Assembly (NCBI GenBank): GCA_038236005.1
Contig: JBBSTI010000014.1
Coordinates: forward strand, 1-37,957
Source of the DNA: CANKBT01 sp038236005
Lineage (GTDB): Bacteria; Actinomycetota; Actinomycetes; Mycobacteriales; SCTD01
DNA length: 37,957 nucleotides
Direction: 5' to 3'
The notes beneath the pieces are model-generated. The model ran no database searches, was not told the DNA's origin, and saw only the letters and a program-made list of their open reading frames with translations. Both the position numbers and the translations under genes were made by a program. Positions 24,158-31,467 of the stretch are shown here, piece by piece (the first letter of the stretch is position 1; each line of letters opens with the position of its first letter).

Positions 24158-24994
24158 GTGCCCGATCCCCTCGCCCCGCTGCTGGAGCTGCCCGGGGTCG
24201 CCGACGCGGTCGGCCGGTCCCGCAAGGCCGTCGACGAGCTGCTCGGTCATCGGGTGCTGCGCCGTCGTTCGGCCGAGGTGACCGCCGAGTCGGCGCTGCG
24301 CGGGGCCCGGGCGAGCGCCCAGCTGGAGGGCGCCGGCATCGAGCTCGAGCGTCTTCGCGGCCAGCTGCTCGCCGGCACCGACATCGAGACGCACACCCGC
24401 GACCGCGAGGTGGGCAAGATCGTCACCGGCGCCGTACGCCTGCACGCCGACCTCGGCCAGCTGGTCGAGACCTGGCGGCAGTCGCCGGCCCGGGCGCTGG
24501 CCCGGCTGCACGTGATCGCCGCCGGTGACCTCGTGGCGGACCCGGATCACCTCGGGCGCCCGCGGGTCGACCCGGCCGAGCAGGTCAACGACCCGCTGGG
24601 CCTCGGCGCGCCGCCGGACCCGCTCGAGATGTCTGCCCGGCTCGAGGGTCTGTCCCGGGTGCTGCTCGCGACCAAGGTCCCGGCCGTCGTGGTGGCCGGG
24701 GTCGTGCACGGCGAGCTGCTGGCGCTGCGCCCGTTCGCGGTCGCGGACGGGCTCGTCGCCCGCGCCGCCGCCCGGCTCGTGCTGATCACGACCGGCCTGG
24801 ATCCCAAGGCCGTGTCGGCGCCGGAGGTCGGGCACGTCGAGCTGGAGCACGAGTACGAGCTGGCTGCTAGGGGTTACGTCGCGGGGGGGCCCGAAGGTGT
24901 CGGTCGCTGGCTGGTGCACTGCGCCGACGCGGTCAGCCTGGGCGCCCGCGAGGGGCGGGCGGTCTGCGAGGCGCTGCTGCGTGGGGCTGCCTGA
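24158..24994 (+). CDS. Fic-fold protein with degenerate active site
   Basis: 278 residues. The N-terminal helix has SAQLEG (residues 53-58), an exact match to the Fic inhibitory motif (S/T)xxxE(G/N) of class II Fic proteins. The segment at 191-202, RPFAVADGLVAR, aligns with the catalytic Fic motif HPFxxGNGRxxR, but His is Arg, Asn is Asp and the first Arg is Leu. AMP transfer is therefore unlikely. Such proteins have sometimes been labelled 'oxidoreductase' in actinobacterial genomes, without sequence support. Possible roles are a pseudo-enzyme or protein-binding scaffold. The gene ends in a 15-bp repeat tract. Confidence 0.75.
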   Translation: MPDPLAPLLELPGVADAVGRSRKAVDELLGHRVLRRRSAEVTAESALRGARASAQLEGAGIELERLRGQLLAGTDIETHTRDREVGKIVTGAVRLHADLGQLVETWRQSPARALARLHVIAAGDLVADPDHLGRPRVDPAEQVNDPLGLGAPPDPLEMSARLEGLSRVLLATKVPAVVVAGVVHGELLALRPFAVADGLVARAAARLVLITTGLDPKAVSAPEVGHVELEHEYELAARGYVAGGPEGVGRWLVHCADAVSLGAREGRAVCEALLRGAA

Positions 24995-25112
24995 CGTGGG
25001 GCTGCCCGACGTGGCGCTTCCTGACGTGGGGCTGCCCGACGTGGCGCTTCCTGACCTGCAGCAGCCTCACGTGCTGCTGTCTGCCGCGCGGCTGCTCGAC
25101 GTGTCCTCGTGA
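24981..25112 (+). repeat. 15-bp tandem repeat at the end of the Fic-like gene
   Basis: Five near-identical 15-bp units (24981-25055), alternating GTGGGGCTGC(C/C)... and GTGGCGCTTC..., with four degenerate units to 25112. The 30-bp unit 24991-25020 is repeated exactly at 25021-25050. In frame 3 they read as V[G/A]LPD pentapeptides with no stop until the TGA at 25110-25112. That stop overlaps the next gene's GTG as GTGA. The Fic-like reading frame itself stops at 24994, inside the tract. Confidence 0.9.
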
Positions 25113-26056
25113 CGCTCGCCGGGGGCCGGCGCTCCCGGCGTGACGGAGTGCCGGACGGCGCCGAGGTGGTGGCTCGCGCACGGGTCGCCTTCCTGGCGCG
25201 TGCCTCCGGCAGCTATCTGCGTTCACCGGGGGACACGCCGGCCGCCGCACCGGGCACGGCCGAGGTCGTCGTACCGTCCGACGTCGAGGTGACGTTCACT
25301 CACGAGGGCCCGGACGCGACGACCGTGCTCATGCCAGACGGGCTGACCGTGCAGACCGACGGCGACCGGGTCGCTCAGGACGGCGCCCTGGTCCCCGCCT
25401 CGGTGCTGACCGGGCCGCAGACGCTGCTCCGGCCCTCGATCCCGTACGACGACGCGGTGCTGGTTCGTGGGATCGAGCTGCTCGGGCGCCGCTGCTGGCA
25501 GGTGCAGGTGGGCGAGGAGCACCTGTGGGTGGACGACGAGACCGGGGTGCTCCTGCAGCACTCCGGCCCGGCCGGGGTCGCCCGACTGACCGCGCTTGAG
25601 CTGGGGCAGTCGTCCGGGCCGTCCGGGGTCGACGTGCCCTCCTGGCCGCGCCTCTCGGGCTGGCTCGCCCGCCCGCGGGTCTCGGTGGTGACCGCGGACG
25701 TCCGGTGGCAGGACGACGGGGCGACCGGCGAGGGCCGCCTGGGCTGGACCGCGTCCGCAGGGTGGGAGCCCACCTCGCTGCCCAGCCGGTTCGGGCTGCT
25801 CGTGCTGGCCGAGCCGTTCGAGCGCGGCGACGACTACTGGCGGGCCGACGGCCCGGCGGTCGCCACCACCGTCGCCGGCCGGGCCTGCTGGCAGGTGCAC
25901 CTGCGGCCCCCGGCCCGCAAGACCGGGCTGCTCGAGCTGTGCCTGGACGACGAGACCGGGTTGGTCCTGCGTACGGGCAACGCCGAGCACGCGTTCTCGG
26001 CCGAGGTCACCGCGCTGACCCTGGGCGATGCCCCACGGTCGGCCGCCGGTTCCTGA
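25109..26056 (+). CDS. Unknown protein with duplicated RseB/LolA-like half
   Basis: 315 residues, no membrane helix and no lipobox. Two parts resemble each other: residues 125-166 (GRRCWQVQVG, VDDETGVLLQ, LTALELG) and 255-306 (GRACWQVHLR, LDDETGLVLRT, VTALTLG). The D-x-x-TG-x-x-L strand pattern recalls RseB/LolA-type lipoprotein-carrier folds, seen only by eye. The start GTG 25109 overlaps the stop of the V[G/A]LPD repeat frame. Function unknown; probably co-transcribed with the next gene. Confidence 0.65.
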   Translation: MTLAGGRRSRRDGVPDGAEVVARARVAFLARASGSYLRSPGDTPAAAPGTAEVVVPSDVEVTFTHEGPDATTVLMPDGLTVQTDGDRVAQDGALVPASVLTGPQTLLRPSIPYDDAVLVRGIELLGRRCWQVQVGEEHLWVDDETGVLLQHSGPAGVARLTALELGQSSGPSGVDVPSWPRLSGWLARPRVSVVTADVRWQDDGATGEGRLGWTASAGWEPTSLPSRFGLLVLAEPFERGDDYWRADGPAVATTVAGRACWQVHLRPPARKTGLLELCLDDETGLVLRTGNAEHAFSAEVTALTLGDAPRSAAGS

Positions 26057-26106
26057 CCGTCCTTTCTCGGTGGACCGCCGGGCCGGCCGGGTGTGGACTG
26101 CTGCGC

Positions 26107-26877
26107 ATGCCGTCCCCGTCGCCGTCGCAGCTCCGCGGCCTTGCCCGATCGTCGCCGTGGCGGTGGCGCGCACTCGCCTTCGAGCTGCGCCGCCGCCCGC
26201 TCGGCTGGCCCGAGGAGACGATGGCCGGCCGACTCGTCCGCGGCGTGGGCCTGACCGAGGTGTGGGCCGACGGCAGGGAGAACTTTCAGGCGTCCGAGCC
26301 TGAGACCTACCTGAGCTTCTCCGCCGGTGCCGCCAGGTCGGACGCTTTCGTCACCGGGTGGAAGCTGTACGGGTGGGACGTTCCGGTGGAGCGTGACGCA
26401 GACGGCTTCGTCGTACGCCGGCCCTCGGCGTGGGTGGCCGAGGACCCGATGTGGCGGGACTACCAGTTCGTCGCGATGCTCGACCCGGTCGAGCTGGCCG
26501 ACGGGCAGCCAGCCGGTCCCGACGACGCGGACCCGCCTCCTGCGCTGGACCTGCACCGCCTCGACGTCACCGTCCGGGCCGGTCGGCAGACGTGGTGGGC
26601 CGAGGTCGCCCCCCGGCCGGAGTACGACCCGCGCTGCAGCTGCTGCCCGCTGCTGTTGGGGCGGGTGAGCGAGGACGTCGAGGCGCGCGCCGGTGTTTCC
26701 CGCGTGCTGGAGCGTGAGCCGGACCTGGTCTACGCCACCTCCTATCTGGTGGGCCTGGACGTGCAGACCGGGATCTGCGTGCACGTCGAGCACCTCGACG
26801 GCAGTCACGTCGGGAGCGGGTTCTCCCTGGACGTGCTCGGGGTGGACGACGAGGTCGCACCCGTCGGTCCGCGCTGA
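26107..26877 (+). CDS. Unknown protein, related in part to its upstream neighbour
   Basis: 256 residues from ATG 26107, 50 nt after the preceding stop. Soluble, with an Arg/Trp-rich N-terminus. A cysteine cluster PRCSCCPLL (Cys177, 179, 180) is notable and could bind metal. Near the C-terminus, GLDVQTGICVHVEHLDG has the same D-x-x-TG strand pattern as both halves of the upstream protein, so the two genes may be distant paralogues. No domain recognised. A strong terminator follows. Confidence 0.65.
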   Translation: MPSPSPSQLRGLARSSPWRWRALAFELRRRPLGWPEETMAGRLVRGVGLTEVWADGRENFQASEPETYLSFSAGAARSDAFVTGWKLYGWDVPVERDADGFVVRRPSAWVAEDPMWRDYQFVAMLDPVELADGQPAGPDDADPPPALDLHRLDVTVRAGRQTWWAEVAPRPEYDPRCSCCPLLLGRVSEDVEARAGVSRVLEREPDLVYATSYLVGLDVQTGICVHVEHLDGSHVGSGFSLDVLGVDDEVAPVGPR

Positions 26878-27182
26878 CCTCAGCGTCACCTGGCGTCCTG
26901 CTGCGGCGCCACGGCGAAACGGCGCCCCGTCAGTGACGGGGCGCCGTAGCCGGCGCGGGGACCGGGTGACCAAGCGTACGGAATCTGTCGTCGCACCGGG
27001 TGACCTGTGGTCTCCCGCTCGACGTGACCTAGACGGCCGGTCGTACGTGGGTGCCTGGATCTCGCGCTCGGACCGCCGTGCGCTGACGACTCCTCTCGGG
27101 TGACCAGCAGGTGCGGCGGTGGTCCGACACGTCAGGTCTACGCCAGCGACGGGGCGGGGTCAAGACTTTGACGTGACTTTTC
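26878..27182. other. 305-nt convergent intergenic region
   Basis: Between two convergent genes. It contains the terminator at 26919-26947 and, beyond it, about 235 nt with no supported gene. CGGGTGACC occurs three times (26963-26971, 26997-27005, 27097-27105), the first two in a longer identical 10-mer. I see no tRNA or other RNA structure. Confidence 0.5.
26919..26947 (+). terminator. Terminator hairpin, 13-bp perfect stem
   Basis: ACGGCGCCCCGTC (26919-26931) pairs perfectly with GACGGGGCGCCGT (26935-26947) over a 3-nt AGT loop, 42 nt after the stop of the preceding plus-strand gene. Confidence 0.8.
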
Positions 27183-27968
27183 TCACACACCTCGGCGGGT
27201 CGCCCACCAGGCAAGCGCGACCGCCCCGGCGCCCAGCAGCCCGGCGTACGCCACCGGGGGACCGGGCGGGGGCGGCACGTGCGGCAGCCGGTCACGCATC
27301 CGGACCGGGCGACGGAAGGTGCGTACGGCCCAGTCGTTCTGCTCGGCGGCCTTGCGCAACGCCCGGTCCGGGTTCACCGCCGTCGGGTGGCCCACCGCCT
27401 CGAGCATCGGCAGATCGGTGATGCTGTCGCTGTAGGCGTAGCAGTCGGCCAGGTCCCAGCCGTGCTCCCCCGCCAGCGCACGCATCGCGTCGGCCTTGCC
27501 CTCCGCGTACGCGTAGAAGGCGATCTCCCCGGTGTAGCGCCCGTCCTGGACCTGCATCCGGGTCGCGACCACCCGGTCCACCCCGAGCATCGCGCCGATC
27601 GGGCCGACCACCTCCTCGCCGCTGCTGGACACGATCACCACCTCGCGGCCCGCGGCCTGGTGCTCGTCGAACAGGGCGACGGCCTCGGCGTAGACCAGCG
27701 GGCTGATCAGCTCCTCCAGCGTCTCGGCGACGATCTGGTTGACCTGCTCCACCGGCCAGCCGGTGCACAGCTGCTTGAGGTAGTCGCGCATCCGATCGAG
27801 CTGGTCGGCGTCGGCGCCCTGGCTCACGTAGACCAGCTGGGCGACGGTGCTCTTCAGGACCGCCCGCCGGTTCACCAGCCCGCCCTTGTAGAACTCGCGA
27901 CCGAACGCAAGGGTGCTCGACTTTGCGATGACCGTCTTGTCCAGGTCGAAGAACGCCGCTGCGGCCAC
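27183..27968 (-). CDS. HAD-IB family phosphatase with C-terminal membrane anchor
   Basis: 261 residues. HAD motif I FFDLDKT (nucleophile and acid/base Asp), motif II VIVSSSGEE, motif III Lys in YAEGKADAM, motif IV YSDSITDLPML: the SerB-like IB group. It acts on phosphorylated small molecules or phosphatidyl substrates. The C-terminus has a Pro-rich linker and one membrane helix (about 239-257) ending RRGV, a tail-anchored form. GTG 27968 has a TAGGCT -10 element at 27975-27980, so it appears leaderless. Located, as often in actinobacteria, divergently from the ssd-tad cluster. Confidence 0.9.
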   Translation of the reverse strand: MAAAAFFDLDKTVIAKSSTLAFGREFYKGGLVNRRAVLKSTVAQLVYVSQGADADQLDRMRDYLKQLCTGWPVEQVNQIVAETLEELISPLVYAEAVALFDEHQAAGREVVIVSSSGEEVVGPIGAMLGVDRVVATRMQVQDGRYTGEIAFYAYAEGKADAMRALAGEHGWDLADCYAYSDSITDLPMLEAVGHPTAVNPDRALRKAAEQNDWAVRTFRRPVRMRDRLPHVPPPPGPPVAYAGLLGAGAVALAWWATRRGV

Positions 27969-27974
27969 ACGGTG

Positions 27975-27980
27975 AGCCTA
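27975..27980 (-). promoter_or_regulatory. -10 element of a leaderless promoter
   Basis: TAGGCT on the minus strand lies 6 nt upstream of the GTG start of the HAD-IB gene, and there is no ribosome binding site. Confidence 0.45.
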
Positions 27981-28058
27981 GGCCCGGTTTGCTCGCGCAC
28001 CCGGGGGACATCAGCCGCTCACGGGCGCCGGCACCACCCCCCCGGATCCGGCCTCGCT

Positions 28059-28091
28059 GACGACCCCCGCCCCCCCCCGGCGGGGGTCGTC
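28059..28091. other. Strong hairpin between divergent genes
   Basis: GACGACCCCCGC (28059-28070) pairs perfectly with GCGGGGGTCGTC (28080-28091) around a loop made almost wholly of C. It looks like a terminator, but no gene ends here: the HAD gene starts at 27968 in one direction and ssd near 28192 in the other. It could be an attenuator in the leader of the tad operon. The C9 run at 28070-28078 is a possible slippage site. Confidence 0.6.
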
Positions 28092-28191
28092 CTGGTTCCC
28101 GGTCCGGTCGGTCTGTGGAAAAAGTTGTGCACCACCGGATCGGCCTCGTACGTGCGCCAGCGTTCGGGCTCCCCGATCCGTGGAGAGCGCC

Positions 28192-29289
28192 GTGCCCCTG
28201 ATGACCTCGATGATGTCGACCGCCCAACGTCCGCTCGTCGTGACCGAGGACCCGGTGCTGCTGGACGACCTGCTGCGTCTTGCGGCCACAGCCGGGTGCG
28301 ACCTGGAAGTGGCCTCGGGGGCCCCGGCTGCCCGTCGCTCCTGGACCACGGCGACGCTGGTGCTGGTGGGGGCCGACGCGGCCGTCGCCCTCGCCCGGGC
28401 CCGCCTGCCTCGGCGGCCCGGGGTCCTGCTGGTGGCCGACGACACCGGTGACACCGGGGTCTGGCAGCGTGCGGTCGAGCTCGGCGCCGAGCAGGTGGTG
28501 TTCCTGCCCGACGGCGAGCCGTGGCTGGTCTCGCGGCTGGCCGACACCGCGGAGGGGGGCGCGACCGACTGTCCGCTGGTCGCCGTGCTCGGCGGTCGCG
28601 GCGGCGCCGGCGCCACGGTGCTTGCCGCAGCGCTCGCGGTGACCGCGGCCCGGCAGGGCTGCCGCACGCTCCTGGTGGACGGCGACCCGCTCGGAGGTGG
28701 CATCGACCTGGTGCTGGGGGCTGAGGACGTCCCCGGCGTGCGCTGGCCGGAGCTGACGCAGACCCGTGGCCGGGTCCCCGCGTCGGCGCTCGCCGAGGCG
28801 CTGCCGCGTGCGTACGGGCTGAGCGTGCTGTCCTTCGACCGGGACAGCGACCCGGTCACCGTGCCCGCGGAGGCGATGCGCGCCGTCCTCTCGGCCGGCC
28901 GACGAGCGCACGACCTGGTCGTCGTCGACCTGCCTCGCACGACCGGCGAGGCCACCGACGTCGTGCTGGAGGCCGCGTCGCTCACGCTGCTCGTCGTACC
29001 GGCCGAGGTCCGCGCTGCGGCGGCCGCGGCTCGGGTCGCCTCCTCGGTCGCTGCCCGGTCGCGCGATCTGCGCGTCGTCGCACGGCTGCCGTCGGCGTCC
29101 GGGCTGGACGGACCCGCTGTGGCCGGATCGCTCGGGCTCCCGCTGGCCGGCACGCTGCGCCCGGAGCCCGGACTGGCCGGTGCGCTCGACCGCGGCGAGG
29201 CCCCGGCCGGCAAGGCCGCCGGGCCGCTGCGCTCCCTGTGCGCCGAGCTGCTGGGCGCGCTGCTGCCAGCACTGGGCCACGCCGCATGA
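28192..29289 (+). CDS. Ssd/TadZ-like MinD-family protein (septum site-determining type)
   Basis: 365 residues from GTG 28192, which has GGAG 6 nt upstream; GTG 28180 and several ATGs between 28201 and 28213 are alternatives. A receiver-like N-terminal region (about 1-120) precedes a MinD/ParA domain. The Walker A position reads LGGRGGAGATV, without the two lysines of KGGxGKT, so ATP binding may be weak or absent, and switch-like segments follow (LVDGDPLGGGIDL; VVVDLPR). TadZ-type proteins localise the Tad pilus machinery to a site in the cell. Translationally coupled to tadA by ATGA. Confidence 0.85.
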   Translation: MPLMTSMMSTAQRPLVVTEDPVLLDDLLRLAATAGCDLEVASGAPAARRSWTTATLVLVGADAAVALARARLPRRPGVLLVADDTGDTGVWQRAVELGAEQVVFLPDGEPWLVSRLADTAEGGATDCPLVAVLGGRGGAGATVLAAALAVTAARQGCRTLLVDGDPLGGGIDLVLGAEDVPGVRWPELTQTRGRVPASALAEALPRAYGLSVLSFDRDSDPVTVPAEAMRAVLSAGRRAHDLVVVDLPRTTGEATDVVLEAASLTLLVVPAEVRAAAAAARVASSVAARSRDLRVVARLPSASGLDGPAVAGSLGLPLAGTLRPEPGLAGALDRGEAPAGKAAGPLRSLCAELLGALLPALGHAA

Positions 29290-30449
29290 TCCCGGACCCG
29301 GCGCTGCTCTCCCGCGTGCGCTCCCGGGTGGCCGCGACCGGGGAGCGGCCGACCGTCGCCTCGGTCGCCACCGCCCTGCGCGCCGAGGGTGGCGCCCTGT
29401 CCGGGGAAGCCCAGCTGCGCGCGGTGCTCGCCGCGCTGCAGTCCGAGATCGTGGGGGCGGGCCCGCTCGAACCGCTCCTGCGTGACCCGGGCGTCACCGA
29501 CGTCCTGGTCAACGCGCCCGACGAGGTCTGGATCGACCGGGGGTCGGGGCTCGAGCGCACGACGGTCCGGTTCGCCGACGACGCTGCGGTCCGGCGCCTC
29601 GCGCAACGTCTGGCCGCGCCGACCGGCCGGCGGCTCGACGACGCTCAGCCCTGGGTGGACGCGCGGCTCGACAACGGCGTCCGGCTGCACGCCGTCCTGC
29701 CGCCGGTGGCGCCGGCCGGCACCTGCCTGTCGCTGCGGATCGCCCGGGCCGGCGCGATGACGCTCGAGGACCTGCTCGCCGCCGGGTCCGTACCCCCCGA
29801 CGGGGCCGACCTGCTGCGCCGGCTGGTCCGTGCGCGCGTGGCGTTCCTGGTCACCGGCGGGACCGGGTCGGGCAAGACCACGCTGCTGACCGCCCTGCTC
29901 AGCCTGGTCGACCCCGGTGACCGGCTGCTCCTGGTCGAGGACGCCGGGGAGCTCGCGCCGCACCACCCGCACGTCGTACGTCTGGAAGCGCGTCCCGCCA
30001 ACCTGGAGGGTGCCGGTGCGGTGACCCTGCGCGACCTGGTGCGGCAGGCGTTGCGGATGCGGCCGGACCGGCTGGTGGTCGGGGAGGTGCGCGGGGCCGA
30101 GGTCGTGGACCTGCTCGCCGCGCTCAACACCGGTCACGAGGGCGGCACGGGCACCCTGCACGCCAACTCCGCCGCCGACGTCCCGGCCCGGCTGGAGGCG
30201 CTGGCCGCCGTTGCCGGGATGGCCCGTGACGCGCTGCACAGCCAGCTCGCGTCAAGCCTGCGGGTCGTGGTGCATCTCGGCCGGGCGCCGGGCGCCCCCC
30301 GTCGGGTCGCCCAGGTGTGCCTGCTCGCGCGCGGTGCGGACGGCTGGGTCGGTGCGGTCCCCGCCTGGACCTGGGACGGAGCTGCGCCCGCGGGCGTGCG
30401 CGGTTCGGCTGCCGAGCCGCTGGACGCGCTGCTGGGGACGGGGTCGTGA
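29286..30449 (+). CDS. tadA: TadA secretion ATPase (CpaF family)
   Basis: 387 residues from ATG 29286, in ATGA overlap with the ssd stop. Type II/IV secretion ATPase: N-terminal domain with GVTDVLVNAPDEVWIDR, Walker A TGGTGSGKTT (190-199), Asp box around LLLVEDAGEL, Walker B LVVGEVRGAE (about 263-272) and His box GHEGGTGTLHAN (283-294). It powers assembly of the Flp/Tad pilus at the cytoplasmic face of the membrane. A strong palindromic hairpin separates it from tadB. Confidence 0.95.
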   Translation: MIPDPALLSRVRSRVAATGERPTVASVATALRAEGGALSGEAQLRAVLAALQSEIVGAGPLEPLLRDPGVTDVLVNAPDEVWIDRGSGLERTTVRFADDAAVRRLAQRLAAPTGRRLDDAQPWVDARLDNGVRLHAVLPPVAPAGTCLSLRIARAGAMTLEDLLAAGSVPPDGADLLRRLVRARVAFLVTGGTGSGKTTLLTALLSLVDPGDRLLLVEDAGELAPHHPHVVRLEARPANLEGAGAVTLRDLVRQALRMRPDRLVVGEVRGAEVVDLLAALNTGHEGGTGTLHANSAADVPARLEALAAVAGMARDALHSQLASSLRVVVHLGRAPGAPRRVAQVCLLARGADGWVGAVPAWTWDGAAPAGVRGSAAEPLDALLGTGS

Positions 30450-30456
30450 GGATCCA

Positions 30457-30501
30457 GCGTCCGCCCGCCGCGGACCGGTCCGCGGCGGGTCGGGCGGACG
30501 C
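30457..30501. other. Large palindromic hairpin between tadA and tadB
   Basis: A perfect 13+13 bp palindrome with no loop, 30464-30489, centred at 30476/30477, is flanked by a second pairing, GCGTCCGCCC (30457-30466) with GGGCGGACGC (30492-30501). It occupies nearly half of the 94-nt gap in an operon whose other genes are close. It could be an attenuator, an RNA-processing site, or a site for differential expression. Confidence 0.75.
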
Positions 30502-30543
30502 AGCGGGGTGCCGCTCCGGTCTCGACGCCGACAGGCGCACCTC

Positions 30544-31419
30544 GTGACGCCGCCGGTGGGCCTGCTGGTCGGCACCCTGCTCGGCCTGGCCCTGCTGGTC
30601 CTGTGCGCTCAGCCCTCACCGGGTGCCGACCGGTTGTCCGGGCTCGTCGGGAACCCGCGGGTCACGGTCCCACCGCTGCGGCCCCGTGCCCTCTGGACGG
30701 CCGGGCAGGCGCTCGCGGCGGGTGCCGGGCTGCTTCTCGGAGGTCCGGCGCTCGCGGTCCTGGCCGCGGCCACCGTGCTCGCAGCCCGGCACCTGCGGCG
30801 ACGTCGAGGGCAGATGACCGCGCGGTCGACCGAGCGGGCCCGTGCGGTCGAGGCGCTCTCGGCCCTTGCGGTCGAGCTGCGGGCAGGACGCCCCTCGGAG
30901 CAGGCCCTCGCGGCTGCCGCCGAGGTCGCGACCGGCCCGTTCCGGCGGGTGCTGCGCGCCGGCCGGTCGGCGGCCTCGGTGGGCATCGACGTGCCGTACG
31001 CGATGCTCGCCGGCCTGGACGGCGCGGGGCCGGCTGGGGGGTCAGGCCGTGCCGGTGACGTCGCCGAGCAGACGGCTGTGCCGGAGGCCGTACGCGGTCT
31101 CGCCGCCTGCTGGCAGGTCTGCAGCGGGACCGGGAGCAGCCTCGCGCCTGCGGTGGAGCGGCTGGCCGACGGGCTGCGCGACCGTCAGACGCAGCAGCAG
31201 GCGGTCGCCGCCGAGCTGGCCGGGCCGCAGGCGACCGCGGCGGTGCTGGCCGTGCTCCCGCTCGGCGGGGTCGCCCTGGCGGCCTCGCTGGGCGCCGATC
31301 CGCTCTACGTCCTGCTGCGCACCCCGCTGGGTCTCCTGTGCCTGGTGCTCGGGCTCCTGCTGGACGGGCTCGGTCTGTGGTGGACCGCGCGCCTGGTGGC
31401 CCGTGCCGGCTCGGCGTGA
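30544..31419 (+). CDS. tadB: TadB-like pilus assembly membrane protein
   Basis: 291 residues from GTG 30544. Two N-terminal membrane helices, a cytoplasmic T2SSF domain with ERARAVEALSALAVELRAG and GLAACWQVCSGTGSSLAPAVERLADGLR, and two C-terminal helices. Inner-membrane platform protein of the Tad system together with TadC. No good ribosome binding site (AGG 7 nt upstream), and preceded by the hairpin at 30457-30501. Confidence 0.88.
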   Translation: MTPPVGLLVGTLLGLALLVLCAQPSPGADRLSGLVGNPRVTVPPLRPRALWTAGQALAAGAGLLLGGPALAVLAAATVLAARHLRRRRGQMTARSTERARAVEALSALAVELRAGRPSEQALAAAAEVATGPFRRVLRAGRSAASVGIDVPYAMLAGLDGAGPAGGSGRAGDVAEQTAVPEAVRGLAACWQVCSGTGSSLAPAVERLADGLRDRQTQQQAVAAELAGPQATAAVLAVLPLGGVALAASLGADPLYVLLRTPLGLLCLVLGLLLDGLGLWWTARLVARAGSA

Positions 31420-31467
31420 AGCGCCGGCTGACGGGCGCCCGGGCGCAGCGTTCCTGATGGTCGCCTC

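Noticed and set aside
22574..24919. Minus-strand open frame of about 780 codons
   Set aside because: Antisense to kinase, MFS-like and Fic-like genes; composition is Gln/Arg/Gly-rich with no domain.
24158..24994. Fic toxin of a toxin-antitoxin pair
   Set aside because: The catalytic motif is lost and the inhibitory motif is in the same chain; no antitoxin-like gene is adjacent.
24981..25055. CRISPR-like repeat array
   Set aside because: Units are directly adjacent with no spacers; it is a simple tandem repeat of 15 bp.
28120..28140. DnaA-box-like sequence (TGTGGAAAA and TTGTGCAC)
   Set aside because: Only loose matches to TTGTCCACA, isolated, and not near dnaA/dnaN or any replication gene.
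28011..30239. Minus-strand open frame of about 740 codons across ssd and tadA
   Set aside because: Antisense shadow; the plus strand has Walker A/B and coupling overlaps.
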